Shown here in pieces: positions 46,231 to 57,607 of a stretch of DNA of 64,000 nucleotides. The number at the start of each line of letters is the position of its first letter. Position 1 is the first letter of the stretch. Location of the stretch: contig OY829326.1 in NCBI GenBank assembly GCA_963691655.1, positions 141,378,998-141,442,997 of the forward strand, read 5' to 3'. Source of the DNA: Toxonevra muliebris. Its lineage: Eukaryota; Arthropoda; Insecta; Diptera; Pallopteridae. Under the pieces are notes generated by a model. It worked only from the letters and a program-made list of their open reading frames with translations, ran no database searches and had not been told where the DNA came from. A program made the translations under genes and the position numbers.

Positions 46231-47345
46231 TGACTTAGATATTTGCTTGAAAGGGGGAAGGAGGTTTTTTATTCAAAACCTTTCCCTCCCGCCCCTTAAA
46301 TCTGGCATTGACTATAAGTAAGCAACTATTTCGAGTTTTCAACAGTTAACTAACTCAAAAAATTTCATAAGCTTATTTCTTATGAGGGTAAGCATGAGCG
46401 TAAAGGGTAGGAAATAAAGGGGCAGGGTGGTCCACCCCTGAAATCAGAAACATGTACTACAAGTTTTGAGACGAAAAATCTAAAGACTAACCATATTTTA
46501 TGGTTTCTAGCCTGCATTCGCCCACAGGGCTGTTGGAAAAATGGAAACTGACCTAAAAAATTAAAAGTACAAATTTGGTTGCTTCAGCCCCCACAGTTGT
46601 ACTTTCCCCCTAGATCCACCACTGATTTTTTACCAAATGATAAAGAAATAAGAAAAAATATCAGAATCGTTATCGTCATTTTTCTTCACCTGAGTCTGAC
46701 AATCCTAGGATCAAAACGTCAAGAATTCTATAAAAACTTTTAAAGAATCCCATTGATTTCAGTAAGAAGCTAAGTGAAGGGACCTAAAAACAACGCCCAT
46801 CCTTGCTGCAATAAAGGGGCTGAAAGGGTCTCTAAATAAAATGCCAAAGACAGATCACATTCACCCAACTCAAAATCAAACTTCTTAAGCCGGCAAAGTT
46901 AAAGCCCATAGAGAAACTATATGGGGAAAATGCACTCAAAGTCAAACTTTTCAAAACGGCAAAGATAAACCTATTGAGGAATACAGCAAGAACCAAGTGG
47001 AAAATGCACCCACAACAATGGTCTGTAAAGAAAATGAGCGACAGAGTCATTTGTAGTCTTTGGGAGGTAGATGTGGTTGTTGAAAATCTTTGACCGTGCA
47101 TGCCATGAATAACATGCTCTTCTCATGCTTTTTCCTCTTAATGTCCAACAGGCATTCTGAACAGCTGTATGAATGATAAATGCTGTAGGTATGATGAGAT
47201 TCAACGTCAATGATAAAAGACCAATGAAATCAAGGTAGTTGGGAGGAGACCGAACCCTAAGAAACTTCAACAGTAATTCAAGGATTTTCCGTCTATCACA
47301 ACAAGGATAGAAGCGGATGTGTTGTTGTGCTGGCCATTTCAAAAA
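46231..47345. other. Less AT-rich unassigned DNA
   Basis: 46231-46620 has G-rich and C-rich tracts like MITE subterminal regions, and GATCCACCACTG at 46612-46623 looks like an inverted CAGTGG terminus. From 46800 to 47340 the base composition is more even, and a 123-codon minus frame (46971-47342) is open but matches nothing I know. Two partly duplicated blocks share ACTCAAAnTCAAACTT (near 46869 and 46934). It could be a decayed element or transcribed non-coding DNA. Confidence 0.35.
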
Positions 47346-49424
47346 TTCTGAAATTAACTGAATAATAATATTCTAAATTATGCTAGATAATTTCCAAACT
47401 GGAGCTCTACATATACATATGCATATGTATACATTAAAGTGTAATACGAAAAATAGTTGTTTTAGACCGGTGTGTCTAAAACAGAACCTCGGTTTATTTT
47501 ATGGTGATTCCCAAAAGCTTTTATTTGGCCAAAAGTAGCCTACAGAAACGTTTACCCATACAAAAGTCGAATTTAAGTTGAATTTAATTTTAAGAGACAT
47601 GCAGCAAAATTTTTTTGAAGTGAAACTTCTTTTGCGTAGGGTAAATCGAAAAATTTTGCAACGGAAATCGCGTTGTTGTTGCACTCAAAATAGTTTTAAA
47701 ATATCTATAGCAAGCTCCTCATAAAACCTCCCGGTTTTCTAATCAATGCTGACATGTGAATAGTTTACACAAACACATATGCATTTAATCGCACCGTATA
47801 AAAATTGAGTATGTGTGCGTGTGTATGTGTAAATGTGCATATTCTGGCATTTCTTTTGTATTAAATTGCAGTTTTTTTTTCTATTCTACACCACTATACA
47901 AGTATGCACAAGAACATTTCAGCTTTGTTTTTCTTTATTTTCTTTTTTTTTTTATAATTTTTCTGGATGAGGCCATTGCTTGGTGCTTTATATAGAAATG
48001 AAAAGTGAAGTAGTGAAGTAAAGCACAAACATTTTTGTTGTTTTTTTTTTTAGCTTTCTTTCATTATGGCGGCGGTTGTAGAAGGCAATACATACATAAC
48101 TAATCTCACATACGAAAGTACAGATACCACACATGCATAGCTTAGATAGAAATCTAATGTATTGTAAATTGTTGAGGAATTTAAACGCTTGCATATAGTA
48201 CAAATTTAAATTCTTTATAAAAATAACATCATAGCTGCTGCTCTTCCGACCTAATTTTTTCATACTGCAGTCTGCTGTTGCTGCTGCTTCTTTGCCATAA
48301 TTTTTTGTTTTGTTTTTGTTTGTTAGTTTTGTTCTTTTTTTAATAAAGAATTTTTCGTGTATATCTATATACTCATGTAGTACGTATATTTTCATAAAAA
48401 GAACTCTATTTACATTGTTATTGTAAATAGGAAGTGATTTTTGCTGTTGGCAGTTTATGCAAAAGCGCATTTTTCACATAAATAAAAAAGAAAATTGAAA
48501 AAAAAAAATATTATTTGAAGTTTTTTTTTTATGAGCACATGAAATGCATGAATAGTTTCCATTTTTCCCCATATTTTTTTTTTCTATTTTTTTTCTTTTT
48601 TTGTTCATAATCGTCGTTGAAATATAGAACAAAATGCTATTTTAAGTTATCTTTTGTTGTTGCTGTTGTTGTTATTATTTCAAAGCCCTTTATTAATATT
48701 CATTCTCCCTAGTATTTATGCATTCATGCATTGATACCGAAGAGCACTAACTTCTTCTTCCAAGCCCCCGTTGGCGAAGCGTCACTCCTTTTGTACTCAC
48801 TTTGTTTGCTTTGTATCTAATGTTTTATTTTCTATTATTTTGTTGTTGTGCTCGGCTTGATTAAACATGTGGGAAGTCTGTATTTTTTTTTATATTTAGT
48901 ACCTACATACTTACTTTTTTATTATCATCATCGTTTTTTATTTTTTATTTCTTTTCAAATAATGATAAGTGGGAATTGTTAATGAAGGGGGTAAAAAGTA
49001 TTGGAGAGTATGTGTTACGAGGAAGTTATATGGGGCAGTAATTTGTCATAATTTTTATTTAAAAGTTGATAAAGATACAAATGACTAAAAATGTTTAAAG
49101 TAAATTCAACGCATTTTTGTTGAGAAAATAGTTCTGGAAATTTTAATTTTATGATATTTTTGATGCTTTTCAAAAAAATTCTTAACCGCTCTCTTTCGCT
49201 TTTTTAAATTCATATAAAAAAACAAAAAGCTTTTATTACACTCTTTTTTGAACTCACGTGAGACAAAAAGTGTTGCCAGTAGTCATGTTGAATGCAACAA
49301 AGAAACTTTACTAGGCTCTAAAAGAACTTATTATTTAGTTATGTACATATGGCAACACCAAAATAACGGATTTTACCAAACTTTAGGGCGGAGTTTACAA
49401 CTGCAAGAAAATTGCTACAAGTTG
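47346..49424. other. AT-rich DNA with microsatellites
   Basis: A palindrome TATACATATGCATATGTATA-like sequence lies near 47409-47430. T runs and (GTT)n occur near 48655-48675. The 160-codon minus frame at 47988-48470 is biased in composition and has no recognised domain. Confidence 0.5.
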
Positions 49425-49515
49425 CTCTCAGAGAGTCTTTTTGAGAGTATATTGTTGATGTAAGCAAAAACCTTCTTTTTCAAAGCAATTTACTCTCAAA
49501 AAGACTCTCTGAGAG
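49425..49515. repeat. Perfect 25-bp inverted repeat, 41-nt loop
   Basis: The left arm 49425-49449 (CTCTCAGAGAGTC...) is the exact reverse complement of 49491-49515 (...GACTCTCTGAGAG). Each arm also contains the small palindrome CTCTCAGAGAG, so the arms can pair with each other or fold on themselves. No terminal duplications were recognised. Confidence 0.8.
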
Positions 49516-49826
49516 AAATCACAGCTATAAGGTTGCCACCTCACACTGATCTCTCGATTTCAGATTCTTTGATTTGTTTTGGGGCGAAGCAGGAGAGGAA
49601 CAAAAGCAACATATCCAAATCGTTAGTGTGATTCACTAGCGAATCTACGGAATAACTAAGTTGGCCCTTTTATTTTTTCTTGGCTACAAAAAGTTTTCCT
49701 AATTTTGCAGTAAAATGACTGAATTTTTCTCTGAATTTTGGTCTGATGTGATAACAAGTGATCTAAACTTAAAAATTTAAGAAATTTCAACTCTATATTA
49801 TAAAAAACTAGTTTGTTTATCCTAAA

Positions 49827-50165
49827 TGGTTATTAGCTGGTATTCTGACTGGGCAATGCGGAATCAGAGAACACCTCTGTAAGATAGGGGTAGTTGAGGA
49901 AAGCTCAATATGTAGGTTTTATAATGAGAAAGATGAATCATCAGAACATATTTCAACCCATTGTGGAGCACAGTTCCACAAAAGAATGAAATGTCTGGGT
50001 ATGTACCAAGTGCCCAGCACAGAACTGGCATCCATAGATCCGAGCGCAGTATTAAAATTCTTGAGGAAGACTGGACTCAATGAGGTACTTTAGGCAGATT
50101 AGAGTAGATAGAAAATAGGGACGCACAGTAGATCTTGCAGGTCTCAGTACAACGACAAAAACCTC
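49827..50165 (+). pseudogene. RNase H-type LINE, 3' fragment (C-terminus and 3'UTR)
   Basis: The plus frame ending at the TAG at 50091-50093 reads LAGILTGQCGIREHL, then C-x2-(Y)-x9-H-x4-C in SICRFYNEKDESSEHISTHC (second Cys replaced by Tyr), then LKFLRKTGLNEVL. This is the C-terminal knuckle segment that follows RNase H in I-like LINEs. The 3'UTR includes CAGTAGATCTTGCAGGTCTC near 50128-50147, similar to the tail of the dimeric SINEs. About 90 codons remain and the element is 5'-truncated. Clade assignment is by motif. Confidence 0.75.
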
Positions 50166-50261
50166 TCTAACGATACAGCACAATACAATCTTAAATGGTT
50201 TAGAAGTAATTGGCTTATCCCGCGGACATAAGGTAAACAACTTTATGACAAAAACCATATT

Positions 50262-50575
50262 TTTCAAAAGTGGTATAACTTCTACGTTCAGAAATAAGTG
50301 GAATAATTTTACTTAAGAGCAAAAGCAAAACGAAATATGTTCCGAGCAAAAGTGAAACGAAATATGTTCAGAGCGAAAACGGAATAAAAAACTATGCTGT
50401 TCTTGCTCTGAAAGAATTGTTATACCATTTTTGCTCTTACTTTTAAGGCGTTTCATTTTCACTCTAAACCGTATTACTTGTGCCATTCTTGCACTGACAC
50501 TCTAAATTATTTCACTTTTGCTCTTATATAAATTTTAGCCCGCTTTTCCTCTCAGCCTGGCAAATAGTATTCGAA
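50262..50575. mobile_element. Short inverted-repeat element, family 2 (relative of 21779-23102)
   Basis: Its left part (AACTTCTACGTTCAGAAA ... TTTTACTTAAGAGCAAAAG) is the complement of the right end of the element at 21.8-23.1 kb. Its right part (CACTTTTGCTCTTATATAAA ... CGCTTTTCCTCTCAGCC) is the complement of that element's left end. GAGCAAAAGTGAAA words are reiterated. It is about 310 bp with no satellite core, so it looks like a compact MITE version of the same family. Confidence 0.6.
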
Positions 50576-51604
50576 CAATCAATTGCAGTTAATCTGTATA
50601 ATGAATTGGTGAAAAATTATCAATCTTGATTTATCTGAAATAGCTTAACATCTCATTTTTTTCGAAAGGAAAACTATTTCTTTTAATAACCGGATGGCTA
50701 TGAAATATTCGTATTAACCTGCTAACGAAGCTTGTGACAACCCTAGTTCAACATTAACACTCGGGCTTATCCAACTTGCTTATGAGTTTTCCATGAGACT
50801 CGTTTTCTTGAGTTACAATAGCGATGGCAGCAACAGACGAACGGCAATCCAAAATCAAGTAATTGGCGATTACCTTCTTACTGCAAGTTTTTTATAAAAT
50901 TTCAAGTCGTTCGGAATGCAAAACTATAACTCAGTTTTAAGTGAATACATCAGACATTTTTTCACCCAACTCACCAATTTCTCCTTGAAATGGTTATTCC
51001 ATTGCGGGGGAAAAAAAACTCTGCAATTGCTCCATACGAGTGAAAGCTCTTTGCGAAAATGTGATCTGATGCAGAGTGTAGAAATGGAGAGTAGATCGTA
51101 GTGACTAGTTTGCGTGATTTATAAGTGGTAATTTTGTCATATAAGATAAATTAGAAAGCCTGGAGAACTAGATGACTAACTTTTAGAAACTCTAGTCGAA
51201 ATAAGTCCGATAGTAAAAGTGAGCAAACTTTCCGGCAGACTCCATGTAAAACATCCGTCGTTACTTGGTAGATCTGAGAAAAATCATGAAACTGAAAAAA
51301 CAGACAGTTCTCTCGATCTTTTTACAATTTTTGTCTCTCACTGAGAGAATTTCTTCCATTTGCTCTTATTTGACACTTTTCAAAAATTTAGTCCAAAAAT
51401 TATAGGGAACAGACAAATATAGTTATTATATTGTTTTCATTTTTCAATGGAAATCTATGGAATTGGGTTCGTTTAAATGTCTGAATTTCTACGGGAATGT
51501 CCCTGCTCCTGGGAAACTAACTCTTAAACTTAATGAAAATCAGAAGAATTGGTTTCGTTCATGAATAAATATAATAAAATATTCGAAGAAAGTTAAAAAA
51601 AAGC
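50576..51604. other. Unassigned AT-rich DNA
   Basis: No gene or element recognised. Confidence 0.5.
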
Positions 51605-52379
51605 ATGAAAATTTTGAAAACGAGTTTTGGCAAGTATTTTTCCATTTTTGACAAGCATTACCCCATTTTTAATAAGCATTTCTACATTTTTGACAAGCAT
51701 TTTGACATTTTTGACAAGCATTCTGTCATTTTTGACAAGCATTTTGACATTTTTGACAAGCATTTTCCCATTTTTGACAAGCATTTTCTTATTTTTGACA
51801 AACATTTTCACATTTTTGACAAGTATTTTCCCATTTTTGACAAGCGTTTCTCCATTTCTAACAAACATTTTTTAACAAGCATTTTTACATTTTTGACAAG
51901 TGCTTTGAAATTTTTGACAAGCATTCTCCCATTTTTTCCATTTTCGACAAACGTTTCCCCATTTTTAACAAAAATTTTTTTAATTTTTGACAAGCGTTTG
52001 CCCATTTTTAATAAACACTTTTTCATTTTTAACAAGCATTTTTAAATTTTGGCAAGCATTTTGACATTTTTGACAAGCATTTTCTAATTTTTGACAAGCA
52101 TTTTTAAATTTTTGACCAGCATTTTCCCATTTTTGACCAGCATTTTCTCATTTTTGACCAGCATTTTTCCATTTTTGACAAGCGTTTTCCCATTTTTAAC
52201 CAGCATTTTCCCATTTTTGGCAAGCATTTTTAAATTTTTGACAAGCATTTCCCATTTTTGACCAGCATTTTTCAATTTTTGACAAGCGTTTTCCCATTTT
52301 TGACCAGCATTTTCCCATTTTTGACAAGCATTTTCCCATTTTTGACCAGCATTTTCCCATTTTTGACAAGCATTTTCCA
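51605..52379. repeat. 21-bp minisatellite, about 37 copies
   Basis: The unit is close to TTTTTGACAAGCATTTTCCCA. Units are well conserved between about 51690 and 51840 and between 52080 and 52375, more degenerate between. Because 21 is a multiple of three, frames stay open on both strands: a plus frame of 146 codons with a FDKHF-type heptad and minus frames with a MLVKNGK heptad. Substitutions fall equally at all codon positions as far as I can see, so I treat the frames as accidental. Confidence 0.88.
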
Positions 52380-53741
52380 GAAAACTTAAGCATAATTAAT
52401 TTTTCCAGTTAAAATGGGATTTTTTAAGATTTATATTTACAATGCTTCTAAGAAAATCCATCGAAAATTTTAAAAATACAAATTTTATTTAGAAAAAAAC
52501 TCCTGAGTTACAGTTAACTCAGGGCTTTTTTATACCCTTCTGTTCATTCCTAAAGATATTATTGTACATATTACAATTTCAGATTTTTACAGGAGAATGC
52601 TTAAATTCTTATTAAATTTCATAATAATCCTTCAAGAAGTTTAATTTAACCCTCACTACTTCCATTTGCCCCCTCAGAGAAGGTGATTCTCTCCTTCGGA
52701 GTTTATCTACAGAAGACAGTGTCACATGTATGTATATATTCATGCATACATCTATATGCTTATAAATAGTTACAAAACAAGCATAGGAAAAACTACATAA
52801 ATAAACTTCATTTACGCTGGCTGATAAGAGTGAAGAAGAAAAATTGGAGCAAATTGTATTTCGTTTGATTTGAAATTGCATTGAAAAACTTCGAAGAACC
52901 AGAAGAAGAAAAAAACCAAACGAATAAAATGTCAAGAATAAAGACAACAACCAGCAAAAGTAAAAAGTAAATAGCATAAACTAAAGTCTTTATATCCCGT
53001 GACAACAAAGTGCATAAGTGGAAGAAGTGGCGGAGGACAACCTAGAAGAAGAATCAGAAGAGCAATTAAGCTCAATAATAAATCACAAAATAGAAAAATA
53101 TTCTACGACTTTGCAAACGAAAGTGTAGCACTTTTTTTTTTTTTATTACTCTTGCCTTTACTCTAACATTTCAGAATTGGCTTTTGTGCTCTCCTCTCTT
53201 CAAACTTCAAGCGCGCACACACATGCACAGCCCCCCATCACACTCTCCATTTTTAAGCTCTCTCCACTAACAACGCGCTTTGGTTCTTTAGAAATTATAA
53301 ATACTTTAGCAAATAGAACTGCAATAGATTGTGAACAAGAGGAAGAAGAAGAAGGAGAAGCGGGGCAAGTAGAAGTTACAGTGCACGTTGCAGCTTATAA
53401 AAAATGCAATCACACACACACATACACACACTCATACATTTTCATGTAAACTAAAAAGCATTGAAAAGAATTCTTTACAAATAGTGGAAAAAAATTATAA
53501 AAAAAAAATATAAAAATAACAACAAACGAACAAAAAAAAAAAAAAAAAAAGAAAAATGGTGTAAATAAACGCAAGAAGAAATAGGTTAAAAGTTTATGGC
53601 ATAGTGTTTTGTAGTAGAATAAAGAAGATTCACATATACACGCACACATGCACGCAACTCATATATTGGCGTGCATGTGTGTATGTAACGTTTAAATTAG
53701 TAAATAAAATGTAGTGGCATATTGCGAAAGGAACGAAGATA
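52380..53741. other. AT-rich DNA with microsatellites
   Basis: (CA)n near 53411-53430, GAAGAA repeats near 53340-53358 and A runs near 53535-53552. The frame 52612-52977 (minus) is not recognisable. Confidence 0.5.
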
Positions 53742-53743
53742 TA

Positions 53744-55021
53744 AGGAGTGAGATCGAAAAAATCTTAACATATATAAAATTCAATAATTTTTAAACGGTT
53801 GATCTTAGAGTTTTGATTTTTTTTTTTTTATTTAATTGATAATATTTTACAAATTACAGAAAAATATAACTTTTATGAATCTAACTACTATTTATGAACT
53901 CGTGCACCTTTTTTGTTAAGCCTTCCATTAGAGATTTGATAGTTGTTTCAGACACTTTTTTGGAACAGTTTGCACATCTCCTTTTAAAATCTTCGATATT
54001 TTGGGACACCTTTTTTGTGCTCGTTAAGTTTCCTTTCACAAGAGCCCAATATCTCTCCACTGGTCTTAGCTCCGGACAATTTGGAGGAGATTGGCCTCTC
54101 TTGGTACAAAAACTATGTTATTACTTTGGTACCACTCCAGAGCTTTCTTGTCGTAGTGACATGATGCCAAATCGGGACAAAAATATGTGGACACATTGTG
54201 CTCTCTTATGAAAGGAAGAAGTCTTTTTTTCAAATATTCTTTGATGTATATTTCGGTATTTATAGAGCCCACTGTTACAAATGACTTGCTTCATTTGCCG
54301 TTACTGCATATAGCTTGCCATACCAGGAATTTTTTAGGAAATTTTGTCTGCTTTTGGATTCTAAATTGTTCTTCGACATTTCCTCGAGCATCAGCAACAT
54401 AAAAATGTTGACCCGGAAGCTGCGTAAAATCTGCCAGTACATACGTTTCGTCGTCAATTATACAACATGAATATTTTTGTATGAAATTTGATTTAAATTT
54501 CCGAGCCCTACTTTTGGCGTTTAAATTTTTTGCAGCATTCCTTTCTGGAATTTTTTGGACTTTGTATGTTTTCAAACCTGCATTGACTTTAACTTTTCGC
54601 ACCAAATAGTCAGAGCACTGGGCTAACCGGGCAGCTTTTCTATCACATGTGTTTGGAGATCTTTTCAATATGCTTTCTATTTTCTTGGCTTTCCCAATAT
54701 CATGTGGTGCTTGTTTTCTTCCCGAACTAGGTTTCCTATCGATGGTCAAATTCTCCTAAAACTGTTTAATAACATTGGAAACAGTTTGACGGCAGACCTT
54801 CAAATCTTTGGCCAATTTTTCGTAGGACCAATTTGGATATTTTTGAAAATTTTTAATAATTTTAAGACGTACTTCTTTTTCTTCACTCATTTTGATCAAA
54901 CTCACAATAAATCAACATGTTTGTCATTAAAAATAACAACTGACATATTTTTCAAAGCTAACTAGATCAATCAAAAATTATTAGGTAAAACGTGTGTTAA
55001 GATTTTTTCAATCTCACTCCT
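53744..55021 (-). mobile_element. IS630-Tc1-mariner transposon, DD37E-like, second lineage
   Basis: The inverted repeats start AGGAGTGAGATCGAAAAAAT at 53744 and are matched in reverse at the right end (to 55021) over about 28 bases with one or two mismatches. Both ends are flanked by TA (53742-53743, 55022-55023). It is 1278 bp, almost the same length as the element at 32234 but with unrelated terminal sequences. It encodes one minus-strand transposase. Confidence 0.88.
53881..54890 (-). pseudogene. DD37E-like transposase with two stops and a frameshift
   Basis: From ATG at 54890 (MSEEKEVRLKIIKNFQKYPN) a helix-turn-helix runs through LKVCRQTVSNVIKQF, then a TAG stop. The frame continues TIDRKPSSGRKQAP, CIIDDETYVLADF (first Asp), FLVWQAICSNGK, a second stop (TGA), then STYFCPDLASCHY (second Asp). 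A small frame change near 54090 precedes NCPELRPVERYW (third residue Glu), and the frame then runs to TAG at 53881-53883 ending EFINSS. Total would be about 335 residues, a normal length. The domain words parallel those of the transposase at 32419-33356, but the sequences are well diverged. Confidence 0.87.
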
Positions 55022-55023
55022 TA

Positions 55024-56629
55024 CATATACATATGTATTTCCTAAGCTGCATTCTATAGAAAAATTTTGTTTAAATTGTGTGTGCTCAAGGGAAAATTTT
55101 CGTTTGATACAATTGCCGAACGTTGAAGTATTTTTTAAAAATGAAAATACGAAATGCAGCGAACTCACAAACACTCACCTCCCTCCATCAGTATCTCATA
55201 CCTTATGAATTAAAAATTTGTTTGAAGGGATGAAAAATTTAAAGCCCTCACGATAAAATACTCTAACAAAGGACTGAAGGTGTTGAATCACACTTACTAA
55301 TCCATAACCTGGTAACCTCTGCTTGCCTTCTATACTTCGGCATTTACCGGTACGACACGTTCAAAATTGCGGTTGCTGATATCAATCACATCAAGCCAGG
55401 GAGTTTGAATAGATATACATTATCTTCGAATTCAATTAACTTCTACTGAAGCATAGGTCCTTAAGAAAGCATCGCTAATGGGTTCAAATTTTAATTAATG
55501 GGTTTACTTCCCTCTACGATTTTTAATTATGTTTTATGTCGCTTAAAATGCTGTGCTTTCATGCCGTTAAAATAAAAAATAAAAAAACAAATGCACACTA
55601 GTGGTATACAAATTATAAAGCGTCTTAAAATTGCATTCCTAACTAAAAGAGTTACTTAAACTTTTGTTTAAAATTATTTAAATTTGATTTCTCTGCATTT
55701 TTACATACTTATGTATTCATTAAGTATTAATTTCAAATTCTAATTACAACAAATTGCAGGCAAATTCCTCATGTTACTTCATTAATTAAAAGCACATACA
55801 AAATACAACATAAACTTACATAATTTAAGACAACAACAAAGTAATTAACTGCATGCAAAAGTATTGTAAAAAAAAAGAAAAAACAAGAAAAAAAAAATAG
55901 AAATATAAAATATATATACATACATTTATACGCAGAAACAACAAAAGTAACAATATTAAATTTTTATGCAATACCATTGAAGGCAAAAAATATGTAAAAA
56001 GATTACAAAACTTTTCAACACTCTCAGATCTAACTAACATTGTAATTATTTATAGTATGTATGTTGTATGTAACTACAATTAGCTGGTATTGCATTTCAA
56101 TGCAATGAACACACAAACATACACACACATATCATACATACTCGTAGGTAATGCATTAAATGCATATTTCTTAATAATTGGCAGTGGGGGTGAAGGAATT
56201 CTCTTTGTAGGTGCATGCCAATGGTGCAAAAAAGATTCATATTGATTGAGATTTGAAATATCTTCAATTTCTGATTCAACACAGATCCAATTTCACTAGT
56301 AGGCAATACTTCTTAATTGCCTGAATGGCTGGTCACTTTGACTTTGCAGGTGCCATAGCGGCAATGAAGAGTGTGACTAATATTTTTTCATCTCCAATGG
56401 CTCTGTAACCTTTATCAAAAATCACCTTCCCAAACTCTCCTCTTCTTGTTAGATAATTTGAATACTTTCTACTTACTGAATACATTTTCAAGTGCAATTA
56501 TTTGAACTAACCAGCAAACAAAATACTGAAATCAACAATTGCAATTACTTCAGTGTCTAGCTGTAGTAAGAAATACAGCAAATGGAACAGGTTGTATTTC
56601 CAGCGTTATTAGAGAGTTTTAAAACTGAT
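55024..56629. other. AT-rich DNA without recognised genes
   Basis: Low-complexity A runs near 55868-55895 and a CA-rich stretch near 56108-56130. Open frames have no recognised domain. Confidence 0.5.
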
Positions 56630-57355
56630 TTTGGTTTTGATTCGGTCTGAATTTCGGGTTTTTAGTCTGAGTTTTGACCTGAATTTGATCTCATTTTGGT
56701 CGATTTTTGTTGGAATTTTGGTCAGATTCGTGGTCTGAACATTGTTTTTTTAACCGGTTGTTGCCCGGTACCCAAAGATCGTAAACTCACCACCAGGCCG
56801 ATATTAATAATGATATCGATGCTATGAGTGATATGAATATATATATTTTAAAAATTCGTTTAAAGTTCTATCCAAATCAACTGTTGTTATCTTATCTTAA
56901 TTTAATTTTTTTTCGGGTTTTTGTTTCGACCAAAATTCATCAAAATTTTTTCTCAAAATATATCATTTAACAATATAAATCCATCAGAAAAGTCATAATC
57001 AAGATTTTGATCTGAATTTGGTCTCATTTTGATCTAGATTTTTGATCTGAATTTTGTTCTTTTCTTGGTTTGAACTTCGATCTGAAAAATGTATTTGAAT
57101 TTTAGTTTGAAATTTGGTCGAAATTTCCGCCTAAATTTCTACTCGATTTTAGTTTGAATTTTGGTCTCAGTTTTGTTCCAGTTATCTTTTAATTTTTGAC
57201 CTGTATTTGATAGAATTTTTGCACTAGTCTTTGGTCTAGGTCTGGGTTTTGGTCGATAGTGAGTCTGATATTTATCTTTTAATTTAGTAAAATCAGCTGC
57301 CCCTCCCCCCAAACCCAAATCCTAGAACCGCCACTGGAACTGAGCGACAGAAAAA
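56630..57355 (-). repeat. TTGGTCTGAATTTTG-type minisatellite beside a hAT-like terminus
   Basis: Degenerate units such as TTGGTCTGAATTTTG run from about 56635 to 57290, interrupted at 56750-56950. On the minus strand the block begins at 57336 with CAGTGGCGGTTCTAGGATTT, like the CAGTGGTGTATCCAGG at 2627, and is followed by the array. This is the same arrangement as at 2.6-3.8 kb in the opposite orientation. Confidence 0.6.
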
Positions 57356-57547
57356 CGAATTATCTCCGAAGTGTGTTGTGCGTAATGTCACAGTCTTCAC
57401 ACGCAATTGAATTGAATATCTCTGTGGGACGAAATTATGTGGAAAAAGTGAAATTTCGGTTAAAATTTCATTGAGAATATGCTTTAGAAATGCTATGTCC
57501 GTTATCTTGTGAAGATTTTACTGATTACAAAATCAAATTCAGGGATC
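57356..57547. other. Unassigned AT-rich DNA left of the TTAGG array
   Basis: Ends with GGGATCTTA running into the array. GATCTT recurs near 62151, beyond the right-hand LINE, and could be a short target duplication. Confidence 0.4.
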
Positions 57548-57607
57548 TTAGGTTAGGTTAGGTTAGGTTAGGTTAGGTTAGGTTAGGTTAGGTTAGGTTA
57601 GGTTAGG
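57548..57607. repeat. (TTAGG)n telomere-type array, left, about 12 units
   Basis: Twelve uninterrupted TTAGG units on plus, followed after one A by ten T (57609-57618), which is the poly(A) tail of the minus-strand LINE. TTAGG is the canonical insect telomere repeat and is known to be absent from fly telomeres, so this is interstitial or retroposon-derived here. Confidence 0.95.

Noticed and set aside
46971..47342. 123-codon minus-strand gene
   Set aside because: The frame is open and compositionally ordinary, but I recognise no domain and see no supporting signals; left as unassigned.
47988..48470. 160-codon minus-strand gene
   Set aside because: Strong composition bias from A/T-rich sequence and no domain.
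51593..52393. Long open frames with heptad repeats on both strands
   Set aside because: They are by-products of a 21-bp minisatellite; no start context, signal or conserved domain supports a protein.
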